Source of the DNA: an uncultured Lachnospiraceae bacterium
GTDB lineage: Bacteria > Bacillota > Clostridia > Lachnospirales > Lachnospiraceae
Direction of reading: 5' to 3'
NCBI GenBank assembly: GCA_944380185.1
Contig: CALWGV010000091.1
Location: 1 to 64,000 of the forward strand
Length of the DNA: 64,000 nucleotides
Shown here piece after piece: positions 27,625 to 36,366 of the stretch. The notes under the pieces are model-generated. The model did no database searches, was not told the origin of the DNA, and was given only the letters and a program-made list of their open reading frames with translations. The translations under genes were made by a program, and so were the position numbers. Position 1 is the stretch's first letter. Every line of letters starts with the position of its first letter.

Positions 27625-29466
27625 TTACTGGATGTCCGCAGCGGCGGCAGCGCCTGCCAGGCGGCCGGCTACAGCGTACAGGCCCAGGGATGCGGCCAGA
27701 ACATAGTTTTCGTTGTAGTAGTAGCGGTTGCTCATCTCACCTGCTGCGTACAGGCCGGAGATGACCTCGCCCGCCTCGTTCAGCACACGGCCCTCGGAAT
27801 CGGTCAGGACGCCGCCCTGGGAGCCGAAGGTGGTGGGATAGAACTTCACGGCGTAGTAGGGAGCCGTCTCCAGAGCTACCAGATTCTCGGCGGGCTTATT
27901 GTAGTCCTCATCCGCTCCGGCAGCGGCCAGCTCCTCATAGCGGTCATAGGTGGCCTGCAGAGCGGCAGCGTCCACATCCATGGCAGCAGCCAGCTCCTCG
28001 ATGGTCTCGCCCTTGGCGACCACGCCGGCCTCTACGCCCTGCTCCAGGATAGCGGTGATATCCGCGTCGGAGGAGTCATAGATGTACCAGAAAGGAGCGT
28101 TGCCGTCCTGAATCATATCGGAACCCAGGGCATCCACATAGACGGGAACTTCGCTGGCAAAACGCTCGCCGTTGGCATTTACGCCCAGCTGGTTGACCGT
28201 GGTCAGAGTGGAAGCCTCGGATACAGCTGCCGTGAATTCGGGATCCACGGTGGTGGCGTAGATGGAGGTGAAGAACTCGTCAAATACGGCTGCGCCGGCA
28301 TCGATCGCCATCAGCAGGCCATCGCCGGTGGAGCCTGCAGCGGCTACGGAGATGGTGCCGGCATTGGCAACCTTCGGCGAATACTGCTCTACCAGCTCGG
28401 CATTCTGGGAAACGCCGCCGGTGGCCAGGATTACGGCAGGGGCCTCAAAGGTGATGATGGAGTCGGCAGTCTCGGCCACAATGCCGGTTACGGCTCCGTT
28501 ATCGTCCACGACCAGCTCCTCGCCGGTGCACTCCAGGATGATCTCGATGCCCATACCCTCAGCGATGGAAACCAGCTCGTCGATCAGGCCGCGTCCGCCG
28601 CCGGGATTATAAGCTACAGGGTAAGCGCCGAAACCGGTGAAAATTTCGTCCTGCCAGGTGACGCCCAGATCGCTCATCCAGTCCACGGTGGCGCCGGTCT
28701 GGCTCACCACATGCTCCCAGCGCTCCATATCGGGATAGCCGGAATCCTGTCCGGAATAGCTCATGCGCTCATTCCAGTATTCACGGAAGGTATCCAGGGA
28801 ATCGTCAAAGCCGGAATCCGCATAGATTTCGGAATCCACGCAGATCAGATAGCCGCCGGCCAGAGCGGTGGTGCCGCCGGTGGTGGCCTCCTTTTCGATG
28901 ACGACGACGTCTGCGCCAGCCTCAGCCGCGGCGATGGCGGCGGTCAGGCCGCTGATGCCGGAACCTGCGACCACGACATCGGCCGTCTGGGTCTCCTCGG
29001 TTTTTTCTACCTCACCGGTCTCGATGGGCTGCTTCAGGGCATCTACATCGCCGCCTGCCTGGGTGACGCAGTCCTCTACGGCCTGCAGGATGCCCTCGCT
29101 GGTCAGGGTGGCACTGGAGACGGTGTCTACGGCCAGGCTCTGATACTCAACGATCTCGGCCGGAATCCGCTCCAGGGCGGGATCGGCGATGCCATCGGTC
29201 TCCGTATGATCGGTTACGGTCACGGATACGATGGAATTGGCGTCAAAGACGACTTCCACGGTGATGTCACCGTTTCTTCCCGTGCCCACGCCTGTGTAGG
29301 TGCCGGGCTGGAACATGCCGTCTCCGGTGTCGGCTGCTGTCGTCTCAGCTGCCGTTGCCTCTTCGGTCGCTGCTGCTGTGGTGGCGTCTCCGCTGGTGGT
29401 GGAGCAGGCCGTCAGGCAGAGTGCAGCCGCCAGAAGAAGGCAGATGTACTTCTTGATGTTTTTCAT
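27625..29466 (-). CDS. Lipoprotein flavin reductase, FMN-binding plus fumarate-reductase-like FAD domain
   Basis: A 613-residue exported lipoprotein. The signal peptide ends in the lipobox LTAC at residue 20. A Thr/Ala-rich linker leads to an FMN-binding domain (about 50-125) with DTVSSATLTSEG, a site suited to covalent FMN attachment by ApbE. The FAD-binding domain starts VVVAGSGISGLTAAIAAAEAGA and has VVIEKEATTGGTTALAGGY; it ends with GLYAAGEMSNRYYY. This is the layout of extracellular fumarate or urocanate reductase-like enzymes that use small molecules as terminal electron acceptors. Active-site residues near the C-terminus differ from those of the paralogue at 30016, so the acceptor probably differs. 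The start follows GAGGAGG. Confidence 0.9.
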   Translation of the reverse strand: MKNIKKYICLLLAAALCLTACSTTSGDATTAAATEEATAAETTAADTGDGMFQPGTYTGVGTGRNGDITVEVVFDANSIVSVTVTDHTETDGIADPALERIPAEIVEYQSLAVDTVSSATLTSEGILQAVEDCVTQAGGDVDALKQPIETGEVEKTEETQTADVVVAGSGISGLTAAIAAAEAGADVVVIEKEATTGGTTALAGGYLICVDSEIYADSGFDDSLDTFREYWNERMSYSGQDSGYPDMERWEHVVSQTGATVDWMSDLGVTWQDEIFTGFGAYPVAYNPGGGRGLIDELVSIAEGMGIEIILECTGEELVVDDNGAVTGIVAETADSIITFEAPAVILATGGVSQNAELVEQYSPKVANAGTISVAAAGSTGDGLLMAIDAGAAVFDEFFTSIYATTVDPEFTAAVSEASTLTTVNQLGVNANGERFASEVPVYVDALGSDMIQDGNAPFWYIYDSSDADITAILEQGVEAGVVAKGETIEELAAAMDVDAAALQATYDRYEELAAAGADEDYNKPAENLVALETAPYYAVKFYPTTFGSQGGVLTDSEGRVLNEAGEVISGLYAAGEMSNRYYYNENYVLAASLGLYAVAGRLAGAAAAADIQ

Positions 29467-29667
29467 GTTTGTGTTCCTCCTCTTGTTTATAAAACATGAG
29501 TTTAATTGTTGCTTAATTATTATACAGTGTGCTGCGGCATTCGTCAATAAATAGTCAGTGTGTTTGTGCCTTCGCCATTTAGGCGTTTTGTCATATTATT
29601 GAAATATCTGTATCTGTTGCCGCCATATCGGGGATCTGTATATCTGTCAGCTCATCAAATGCTATTT

Positions 29668-29808
29668 TTATCGTATTTGCTGCTGGACAAATTGCGGTAT
29701 TGGCAGCCGGGCCGTCATGGGGTCGAGACCGCGGCAGACACATTCTACCGAGGCATAGAAGGATTTTAAATCGATGCACAGATACAGCCGCTTTTCGGGT
29801 AAATTCAT
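29668..29808 (-). pseudogene. N-terminal remnant of a Y-family (UmuC-like) DNA polymerase
   Basis: From an ATG at 29808 behind AAAGGAGG, 46 codons read MNLPEKRLYLCIDLKSFYAS, then VECVCRGLDPMTARL, and stop at 29668. IDLKSFYASVEC.RGLDP is the start of the Firmicutes UmuC/ImpB-like polymerase family, including the catalytic Asp. The remainder of a roughly 400-500 residue protein is missing. A LexA-type box lies upstream. Confidence 0.75.
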
Positions 29809-29835
29809 AGGGGCCTCCTTTCCCTGCTATTACAG

Positions 29836-29849
29836 CAAACATATGTCCG
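29836..29849. promoter_or_regulatory. LexA (DinR) SOS box
   Basis: CAAACATATGTCCG on the plus strand (CGGACATATGTTTG on the minus) matches the Firmicutes LexA box CGAACNNNNGTTCG with two changes. It lies 28 bp before the polymerase remnant, the usual place for an SOS-regulated gene. Confidence 0.65.
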
Positions 29850-29924
29850 AAAAAACAGAGGGAATTACTGTAAAAGGCGCGGAAAAGATTCGCCTAAAAT
29901 GTGAAAAAAAAATTAACATCCATA

Positions 29925-29953
29925 TTTACAAGTCAGAGAAATTGGGATACAAT
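29925..29953 (+). promoter_or_regulatory. Promoter of the plus-strand reductase
   Basis: TTTACA (29925-29930) and TACAAT (29948-29953), 17-bp spacer, 63 bp before the ATG at 30016. GGAGG stands before the start. Confidence 0.65.
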
Positions 29954-30015
29954 GGGACAGTCTTAGAAAAGGAAAAATACCTTTTCCCGGAAAAAACAAA
30001 GGAGGAACAATATCA

Positions 30016-31905
30016 ATGAAGGAAAAAGTATTGCGCTTGGGAAAAACGCTGACGGCATTGCTGCTGACCTTCTGCCTGGCTGCCTGCAGTGCGCCTGCCG
30101 AGGGAACAAATCCGGCAGATACTGCAGCGGAGACGGCGACCCAGGAGGCGGCCCAGGAAAGCGGGCTTTATGTCCCGGGCACCTATACGGCCTCAGCTGC
30201 CGGCCTGAAGGGTGATGTGACGGTAGAGGTAGTCTTCAGTGCAGATGCTATCGACAGCGTGACGGTAACGGACCACACAGAGACAGATGGAATCGGTACC
30301 AATGCTGTGGATATCATCCCGGGAGAGATTGTGGAGTCTCAGTCTCTGGGAGTAGATGCGGTATCCGGAGCTACGGTGACTTCCAATGCGATCCTGGAGG
30401 CAGTGGCTGACTGTGTAACCCAGGCAGGCGGAGATGCGGAGGCATTGAAGGCGGTGCCGGTGACCGAAGAGACGGAAAAGACGGAGGAGACCCTGGAGGC
30501 GGATCTGGTTATTGTGGGTGGCGGTGCCGCCGGTATGACAGCCTGCATCCGCGCTGAAGAGCTGGGGCTGAATGTAATTCTCGTGGAGAAGATGGCCTTT
30601 ATGGGCGGAGCTATTTCCATCAGCGGCGGCAATCAGGTGGTCATGGGATCCGAGCTTCAAAAGGAAGCAGGCGTGACGGATGATTCTGTGGAGAGCATGG
30701 TTGACGATTTTATGGCCAACGGAGCCGGACTCAACGTGCCTGAGCTTTTGACTCTGTATGCGGAGAACGTAGGCGAGACCAGCGACTGGCTGCAGAGCAA
30801 GGGAGTTACCTTTGATATGGAAGGCGGTCTTCATCAGCTGGCGGAATACTCTCATGACCGTGAGCTGGCCTACACGGGAAGCGGCGCAGGCGCAGCTGAA
30901 AACATGAGAAATGCCATTGCCGAGACAGATGCACAGGTTCTCCTGAATACCCGCGCCAGTGAGCTGGTTGTCGATGAAAACGGCGTGGTGACAGGCGTTC
31001 TGGCATCCAGCGACGATACCGACTATACCATTCAGGCACAGGCTGTACTGCTGGCTACCGGCGGTTATGGCAACAATAAGGATCTGCTCAGCGAGGAAAT
31101 GCAGTCCGCTTTGTATTACGGTCCTGTTTCCTCTACCGGCGACGGCGTCATTATGGCCACCGCCGAGGGTGTGGATGCCGCCACCCGTCTGATGGAGTAT
31201 GGCAAGCGTTATCCCAACGGAATCGAGGTGTCGGAGGGCATTGCCAAATCTACCATTGCCGGCAATATCGTAGGTTGGACCATGAGCGCTATTCTGGTCA
31301 ACGCTGAGGGAAATCGCGTGGTGGATGAGAAGGCATCCAACCGTACGATTCTGGAGACCGAGCTGGAGCAGGAAGGACAGATGCTGTATCTTCTGATGGA
31401 CCAGGAGACTTTTGACGCCTGGAAGGCTCAGCTGGGCGGCGCCGGCATCAGCGAGGAGGATATCGAGAGCTATCTGGAGGCAAACGGCAGCACTACCCCG
31501 GTGTTTATTCATGGAGAAACTCTGGAGGAAGTAGCCGAGACGGCCGGTATGGACCCGGCGATACTGACGGCCACGGTGGAGCGCTACAACAGCTTTGTGC
31601 AGTCCGGCGTAGATGAAGATTTCGGACGGTCGGCAGATTATATGACTATGGAGATCGGCGACGGCCCCTACTATCTGGTGGAACAGAAGCCTCGTTTTGC
31701 TACGACCATGGGCGGTCTGGTGGTCAACACCGATCTGCAGGTGGAAAATACTTCCGGGGAAGTCATCGAGGGTCTGTATGCAGCCGGTGAAGTGGTCGGC
31801 GGTGTGATGGGAGATGATTCGCCTTCCGGAGCAAACAATGGCTGGGCAGTTACTTCCGGAAAACTGGCGGCAGAGTCCATCAGCGGGAAAATGGGGAGTA
31901 ATTGA
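30016..31905 (+). CDS. Lipoprotein flavin reductase, FMN-binding plus fumarate-reductase-like FAD domain (paralogue)
   Basis: A 629-residue exported lipoprotein with lipobox LAAC at residue 22. The FMN-binding domain (about 50-125) carries DAVSGATVTSNAIL, the flavinylation-type motif. The FAD domain begins LVIVGGGAAGMTACIRAEEL and continues VILVEKMAFMGGAISISGG. Near the C-terminus are RFATTMGGLVVNTDLQV, close to the TxGG(L/I) substrate loop of fumarate reductases, and LYAAGEVVGGVMG. It is an extracellular reductase of unknown acceptor, divergent from and paralogous to the gene at 27625. No apbE, cytochrome or membrane electron-transfer gene is in the window, so those partners are encoded elsewhere. 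Confidence 0.9.
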   Translation: MKEKVLRLGKTLTALLLTFCLAACSAPAEGTNPADTAAETATQEAAQESGLYVPGTYTASAAGLKGDVTVEVVFSADAIDSVTVTDHTETDGIGTNAVDIIPGEIVESQSLGVDAVSGATVTSNAILEAVADCVTQAGGDAEALKAVPVTEETEKTEETLEADLVIVGGGAAGMTACIRAEELGLNVILVEKMAFMGGAISISGGNQVVMGSELQKEAGVTDDSVESMVDDFMANGAGLNVPELLTLYAENVGETSDWLQSKGVTFDMEGGLHQLAEYSHDRELAYTGSGAGAAENMRNAIAETDAQVLLNTRASELVVDENGVVTGVLASSDDTDYTIQAQAVLLATGGYGNNKDLLSEEMQSALYYGPVSSTGDGVIMATAEGVDAATRLMEYGKRYPNGIEVSEGIAKSTIAGNIVGWTMSAILVNAEGNRVVDEKASNRTILETELEQEGQMLYLLMDQETFDAWKAQLGGAGISEEDIESYLEANGSTTPVFIHGETLEEVAETAGMDPAILTATVERYNSFVQSGVDEDFGRSADYMTMEIGDGPYYLVEQKPRFATTMGGLVVNTDLQVENTSGEVIEGLYAAGEVVGGVMGDDSPSGANNGWAVTSGKLAAESISGKMGSN

Positions 31906-31985
31906 TTGCCTCATATCTGTACGGAGGCCTGCTGACGGAGTCCGACGGATGATCGTCATGCGGATACTTTAAACAGCGAAAGTCA

Positions 31986-32032
31986 AAGAAGTCTCAAAAC
32001 ATGATCTTAATCATGAATTGAGGCTTCTTTTG
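31986..32032. terminator. Bidirectional terminator between reductase and mgtC-like genes
   Basis: AAGAAGTCTCAA and TTGAGGCTTCTTTTG form a stem with a loop that is itself partly palindromic (ATGATCTTAATCAT). A- and T-runs on both sides allow use from either convergent gene. Confidence 0.75.
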
Positions 32033-32710
32033 TTATACTTCCTCCAGAAAAGTGATGCCTTCCAGGGCGCCGTATATTTCGACAATATGTGTGTGGGAGA
32101 CCGGCTGCTCGAATTTGAGACTCAGGACAGCAGAGATGGAGACGGAGCCATCGGCATTTTTGGAGCGGTTCATCTCCAGGTTGCGCACGCTTGCATTCTG
32201 ACTGCGGGCATAGGAGATAAAACGGCTCACGTCGCTGACGCTGTTGAATTCCACATAGAGATTGATGACTTTGGAGTGGACGTAGAGATAGCTGTCTACT
32301 TTCTGCAGAATCTTCAGTGAAGACCAGATTCCGGCAAAGCTTAGAACGGCGCCGCCATAAAAACCTGCGCCCAGAGCCAATCCCAGGCAGGCGCTGGCCC
32401 AGAGGCCCGCGGCAGTGGTCAGTCCTTTGACCTGATTCTGCCTGGTCACCAGGATTGTGCCGGCGCCCAGAAAGCCGATGCCGCTGATCACCTGTGCGGC
32501 AATGCGGCCGGGATCACCCGTACCGTACAGATCGGTCAGGTAGATACCGGTCATCATAGCCAAGGAAGAGCCCAGACATACGACAATGTGGGTTCGAAAG
32601 CCTGCCGGCCGCCTCTTTTTTTCCCGCTCATATCCCAGAATGCCGCTGAGCAGCATGGAGAGCACGATGCGCAGCAGGATGGATGGTATGGTTAAGGATT
32701 CGCTTGACAT
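32033..32710 (-). CDS. MgtC/SapB family membrane protein
   Basis: A 225-residue protein with four or five helices in the first 140 residues. GILGYEREKKRRPAGFRTHI and VISGIGFLGAGTILV are the conserved MgtC blocks, followed by GLTTAAGLWASACLGLALG. The C-terminal 80 residues form the soluble ACT-like domain seen in longer members. The family is tied to magnesium or phosphate stress, but no clear biochemical activity is established. The start overlaps the upstream hypothetical gene by 19 bases, so they form an operon. Confidence 0.9.
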   Translation of the reverse strand: MSSESLTIPSILLRIVLSMLLSGILGYEREKKRRPAGFRTHIVVCLGSSLAMMTGIYLTDLYGTGDPGRIAAQVISGIGFLGAGTILVTRQNQVKGLTTAAGLWASACLGLALGAGFYGGAVLSFAGIWSSLKILQKVDSYLYVHSKVINLYVEFNSVSDVSRFISYARSQNASVRNLEMNRSKNADGSVSISAVLSLKFEQPVSHTHIVEIYGALEGITFLEEV

Positions 32711-33086
32711 GTATATTTTTCCTCCAGTTTTTTTTGCATATCCGGGCTGATAAGCAGGACATCGCGGACAAAACGAAAAAAGCCGCTGTAATTTCTTTCA
32801 ATAGAGAGCATACAGTCTTTCAAATAAGAGGCTTCTACCGATTCCAGAATACGGATTTGCTCTACCTCTTCTTCGTCAGCTCCCAGATATCGCAGGCGTG
32901 CGCATAGGCTTTCCCGGTAATCGGACACCTGCTGATTGGTAAAAAGGTAGTCTTCCAGAATGGTTTCGTCAGAAGCGCCCGTTCTGTCAGGCTTTCATCA
33001 TTCTCCTCGCGGGAAATGCCGGCCTTTTCGCTGGAAAGAAGGGGCAGATGGGGAAGGATTCTTTCCGTGTTTGTTTTTTGGCACAT
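32692..33086 (-). pseudogene. Hypothetical protein, apparently frameshifted
   Basis: An ATG at 33086 behind AAGGAAGA opens MCQKTNTERILPHLPLLSSE and reaches ISREENDESLTE, after which this frame turns into unlikely sequence (RALLTKPFWKTTFLP). A second frame without a start covers ASDETILEDYLFTNQQ, then VSDYRESLCARLRYLGADEE and a helical C-terminus to 32692. It looks like the natural continuation. If the frames are joined near 32970, the protein is about 130 residues, acidic and helical. A GTG at 32928 could start a 78-residue version instead. I do not recognise the family. It precedes the MgtC gene with overlap. Confidence 0.5.
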
Positions 33087-33533
33087 TGTGATGGAGTCTT
33101 CCTTTCTCTTGAATCTTTATTGGTAGTATAGCAGTAACGTGCGGAGGAAGATTTTGCGTTCTTCTATAATTGCATTGCCGATTTCTACAAGGAGATCCAG
33201 CCGGTGGAAGAAGCAGGGGCTGGCAGCAGAACGGAAGGTTTACTTTGCCTTTACAAAGATATTACACAAAATGGAAAAACAAACTGTAAAAAAATATTGA
33301 TAATTCCTTATAGACAACAAAAATTAAAGCATAACAAAATAAAGACAAAAAATATAGGGAGAAATATCCTAAAAAAATATACTTTTTGAGGGATAGAAAA
33401 TTGTAGAATCAAGCAAAAGGATTCGAGAAATGCGAAATCCCGCCAGTCCTGGCCTGGTGTTATACTGAGACCAGATGAAAGAAACAAGAGCCGGCCTCCG
33501 AAGGGGCCGCCGCTCTACCGAGGGAGGGACGAG
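33087..33533 (+). other. AT-rich intergenic region upstream of the Ugp-like operon
   Basis: About 450 bp of low-GC sequence, especially 33240-33400, with no supported gene. TGTTATACT near 33460 is a possible extended -10 for the ABC operon, and GGGAGGGACGAG is the ribosome site of the first gene. It may hold activator sites for the two-component system encoded downstream. Confidence 0.4.
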
Positions 33534-34583
33534 ATGAGTTCAATATCACTGAAGAACGTGAAAAAAGCCTATGGAAACGATGTGGTAATCGAAAATCTCA
33601 ATTTGGAGATACGGGATGGATCCTTTACCGTGCTGGTAGGGCCGTCCGGCTGCGGGAAGTCAACCACTCTGCGGATGATCACCGGCTTGGAGGCGGTCAC
33701 GGAAGGCGATGTGTATATCGATGGACAGAGAGTCAATGACGTAGCTCCCGGCAAAAGGGATATCTCGATGGTGTTTCAAAATTATGCCCTGTATCCCACG
33801 ATGACGGTGGAGGAAAACATTGAATTTGGCCTGGCGAACAAGAAGGTTCCCAAGGAGGAGAGAAAACGCCGGATCAATGAGGTCTGCGAGATTGTGGGCC
33901 TGACGGCGTATCTGAAGAGAAAGCCGGCCAATCTTTCCGGCGGACAGCGTCAGAGAGTCGCTCTGGCCCGGGCCATGGTGAAAGATCCCAAGGTCTTTAT
34001 GATGGACGAACCCCTATCCAATTTGGACGCCAAGCTGAGAGCGCAGATGCGCGTAGAGCTGATCAATATGCATAAGAGGATGGGAACCACTTTCGTCTAT
34101 GTGACCCATGACCAGGTGGAGGCCATGACCATGGCGGATGACATTGTGCTGATGGATAATGGAAAAATCATTCAGCAGTCGGGGCCTAAGGAACTTTATC
34201 ATAATCCGAACTGCATTTATACGGCGCAGTTTGTGGGCACGCCCCAGACCAATATTCTGGACGGCCGCCTCCCCGACGGCATGAAGCTGGGCTTCCGGCC
34301 GGAAAAGGTGCGGCTGCATACGATGAACGAGGGGGAGGGGATCAACATCCCGGCTTCGGTGCAGACCAAGGAAATGCTGGGTTCCGAGATTATCTACTCC
34401 CTGGATACGCCTTACGGCGTGATCATGTGCAAGAGTGAGGACGATGTGGAGGATGGGACGATCCTGATGGTCGGCGTAAAATTTGACAGTATGTATCTGT
34501 TTGGCGCCGATACAATGCGGCGGCCCCTTGGCGAGGCGGAGAGGAAGATGATCGCCGCCGCTTTTAGGGAGGGGAAAGCATGA
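33534..34583 (+). CDS. Sugar/glycerol-3-phosphate-type ABC transporter ATP-binding protein (UgpC/MsmK-like)
   Basis: A 349-residue ATPase of the CUT1 group. It has Walker A GPSGCGKST, a Q-loop in MVFQNYALYP, signature LSGGQRQR, Walker B MMDEPLSNLDA and the H-loop in YVTHDQVEAMTM. The C-terminal 100 residues form the regulatory OB-type TOBE domain. It energises import through the two permeases that follow, and overlaps the first by four bases. It begins the five-gene operon. Confidence 0.93.
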   Translation: MSSISLKNVKKAYGNDVVIENLNLEIRDGSFTVLVGPSGCGKSTTLRMITGLEAVTEGDVYIDGQRVNDVAPGKRDISMVFQNYALYPTMTVEENIEFGLANKKVPKEERKRRINEVCEIVGLTAYLKRKPANLSGGQRQRVALARAMVKDPKVFMMDEPLSNLDAKLRAQMRVELINMHKRMGTTFVYVTHDQVEAMTMADDIVLMDNGKIIQQSGPKELYHNPNCIYTAQFVGTPQTNILDGRLPDGMKLGFRPEKVRLHTMNEGEGINIPASVQTKEMLGSEIIYSLDTPYGVIMCKSEDDVEDGTILMVGVKFDSMYLFGADTMRRPLGEAERKMIAAAFREGKA

Positions 34584-35500
34584 GCAAAACGAAAGCGGCC
34601 GTAAAGCCGGCCTACGGAAAAAATGAAAAGCATGAGCGGCTGATGGGTTATATCCTGGCGGCTCCGGCAGTGATCCTGCTTTTGGTCTTTACGGTCTATC
34701 CCCTGATCTATCTGATTTATCGTTCTCTCTTTGGCGGCAACCTGATCACCAAGGATCCGGATTTTGTGGGGATGGAGAATTATCAGACCCTGTTTGCGTC
34801 GGAGGATTTTCATAAAGTTCTCACCAACACTCTGGTCTATACCCTGATCACAGTGGTTTTGACCATCGCGCTGGCGGTGATTATCGCCTCCTGGCTGCAT
34901 TCCAAGCGGAACCGAAAGCTCAATGAAATCACCCAGACTTTTATCTTTACTCCGCATATTATATCGGTGGTTTCGGTGTCTACCCTGTTTTTGTGGCTGA
35001 TGGATTCCAAGATGGGATTCTTAAATTCCGTGCTGAACGCACTCGGCTTTGACTCTTACACCTTTTTAGCTTCGCCGGATACCGCTCTGTTTTCAATCGC
35101 CCTGGTGATGGTGTGGAAGGGGCTGGGATACTATGTGCTGCTCATTATGGCGGCGCTCCAGAATATTCCCACCAGCGTCTACGAGGCAGCGGAGCTGGAT
35201 GATACGCCGAAGCTGCGGACCTTCTTTAAGATTACTCTGCCGATGATCTCTCCGACGATTTTGTTTACCTCTGTGGTGGCGACGATATCCTCGTTCAAGG
35301 TTTTCGACAGCGTAAGCATTATGACCGGAGGCGGCCCGCTCAATTCTACCAATACATTGGTGTATTACATCTATGAATATGCTTATCGCTACGGCAAGCC
35401 AGGGCAGGCCTGCGCCGCCGGCGTGATCCTGCTGATTTTTGTCTGCGCCATTACCTTCCTGCAGTTTAAGGTCAGCAAGAAGAGAGTGTATTATCAATAA
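34580..35500 (+). CDS. Carbohydrate ABC transporter permease (UgpA-like)
   Basis: A 306-residue permease with six membrane helices. The conserved EAA loop reads VYEAAELDDTPKLRTFFKITLPMI. The N-terminal helix is preceded by a charged 25-residue tail. It corresponds to UgpA/MalF-type subunits and dimerises with the next gene product. ATGA overlap with the ATPase gene indicates coupling. Confidence 0.92.
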   Translation: MSKTKAAVKPAYGKNEKHERLMGYILAAPAVILLLVFTVYPLIYLIYRSLFGGNLITKDPDFVGMENYQTLFASEDFHKVLTNTLVYTLITVVLTIALAVIIASWLHSKRNRKLNEITQTFIFTPHIISVVSVSTLFLWLMDSKMGFLNSVLNALGFDSYTFLASPDTALFSIALVMVWKGLGYYVLLIMAALQNIPTSVYEAAELDDTPKLRTFFKITLPMISPTILFTSVVATISSFKVFDSVSIMTGGGPLNSTNTLVYYIYEYAYRYGKPGQACAAGVILLIFVCAITFLQFKVSKKRVYYQ

Positions 35501-35512
35501 GGAGGAAAGAGC

Positions 35513-36352
35513 ATGAAAGAGAGAAACAAAGCCCTGGATGCCGGTTTGAACATTCTGGACATAGTGGGAAAGCTGGTTTTGATCGTGGTCATGGCCTTTC
35601 CCTTCTTCTGGATGATCAGCACGGCTTTAAAAACCCTGGGGGAGACCCTTTTATATCCCCCGTCTCTGCTGCCCGAGAGCCCTCAGTGGAGCAACTTCGC
35701 CGAGGTGTTCAAGACCATACCGGTGGGACAATATCTGATAAACTCCCTGATCGTCTGCGTCAGCGTGGTGTTTCTCCAGTATCTGATCATTGTCCCGGCG
35801 GCCTACAGCCTGTCCAAGTATGAGTTTAAGGCCAAGTCTCTGGTTTTCGCCCTGGTGATGCTAGGGCAGATGATCCCGATGCAGATCACCTTCCTGCCGA
35901 TTTACTTTATGTTCAGCGATATGGGACTGATGGACACCTATGTGGCCCTGATCATTCCTTTTATCTCCAATCCCTTCGGCATCTTTATGCTGCGGCAGTA
36001 TTTCCTGCAGGTGCCGTCGGAGGTGATCGAGGCGGCCAAGCTCGACAATGCAAGCGATATCAAGATTATGTTCCGCATTATGATGCCCATGGTGCGGCCG
36101 GCTCTGGTGACGATAGGCCTTTTGTCCTTTATCTCCAACTGGAACAACTATTTCTGGCCTTTGATCATGACAAGCCAGGACGCTTACCGGACGCTGCCCA
36201 TCGGAATCGCCCTGCTAAAGGATGCGGATACCCTGCAGCGCTGGAACGTTATCATGGCGGGCAACCTTCTTTTGGTGCTGCCGATGTTGGGACTCTATAT
36301 TCTGGCCAGCAAGAAAATCCGCAATGCCTTTGTCTATTCGGGAATTAAATAG
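35513..36352 (+). CDS. Carbohydrate ABC transporter permease (UgpE-like)
   Basis: A 279-residue permease with six helices and the EAA loop VIEAAKLDNASDIKIMFRIMMP. The N-terminal FPFFWMISTALKTLGE and the late NNYFWPLIMTSQDAYRTLPIGI are typical of UgpE/MalG subunits. It is separated by 12 bp with AGGAGG from the UgpA-like gene, and by 14 bp from the phosphodiesterase gene. Confidence 0.92.
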   Translation: MKERNKALDAGLNILDIVGKLVLIVVMAFPFFWMISTALKTLGETLLYPPSLLPESPQWSNFAEVFKTIPVGQYLINSLIVCVSVVFLQYLIIVPAAYSLSKYEFKAKSLVFALVMLGQMIPMQITFLPIYFMFSDMGLMDTYVALIIPFISNPFGIFMLRQYFLQVPSEVIEAAKLDNASDIKIMFRIMMPMVRPALVTIGLLSFISNWNNYFWPLIMTSQDAYRTLPIGIALLKDADTLQRWNVIMAGNLLLVLPMLGLYILASKKIRNAFVYSGIK

Positions 36353-36366
36353 CAGGAGGACGAGCG

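Noticed and set aside
27331..29499. 722-codon frame antisense to the flavin reductase at 27625
   Set aside because: Glycine-rich low-complexity translation typical of an antisense shadow; the opposite strand has clear lipobox, FMN and FAD motifs.
29560..29769. 69-codon plus-strand frame in the reductase intergenic region
   Set aside because: Hydrophobic but without a ribosome site, and it lies antisense to the polymerase remnant.
30193..31959. 588-codon frame antisense to the reductase at 30016
   Set aside because: Shadow frame with no domain; the plus strand encodes a recognisable enzyme.
33204..33389. 61-codon frame in the AT-rich spacer before the ABC operon
   Set aside because: Lysine/asparagine-rich translation of AT-rich DNA with no ribosome site or similarity.
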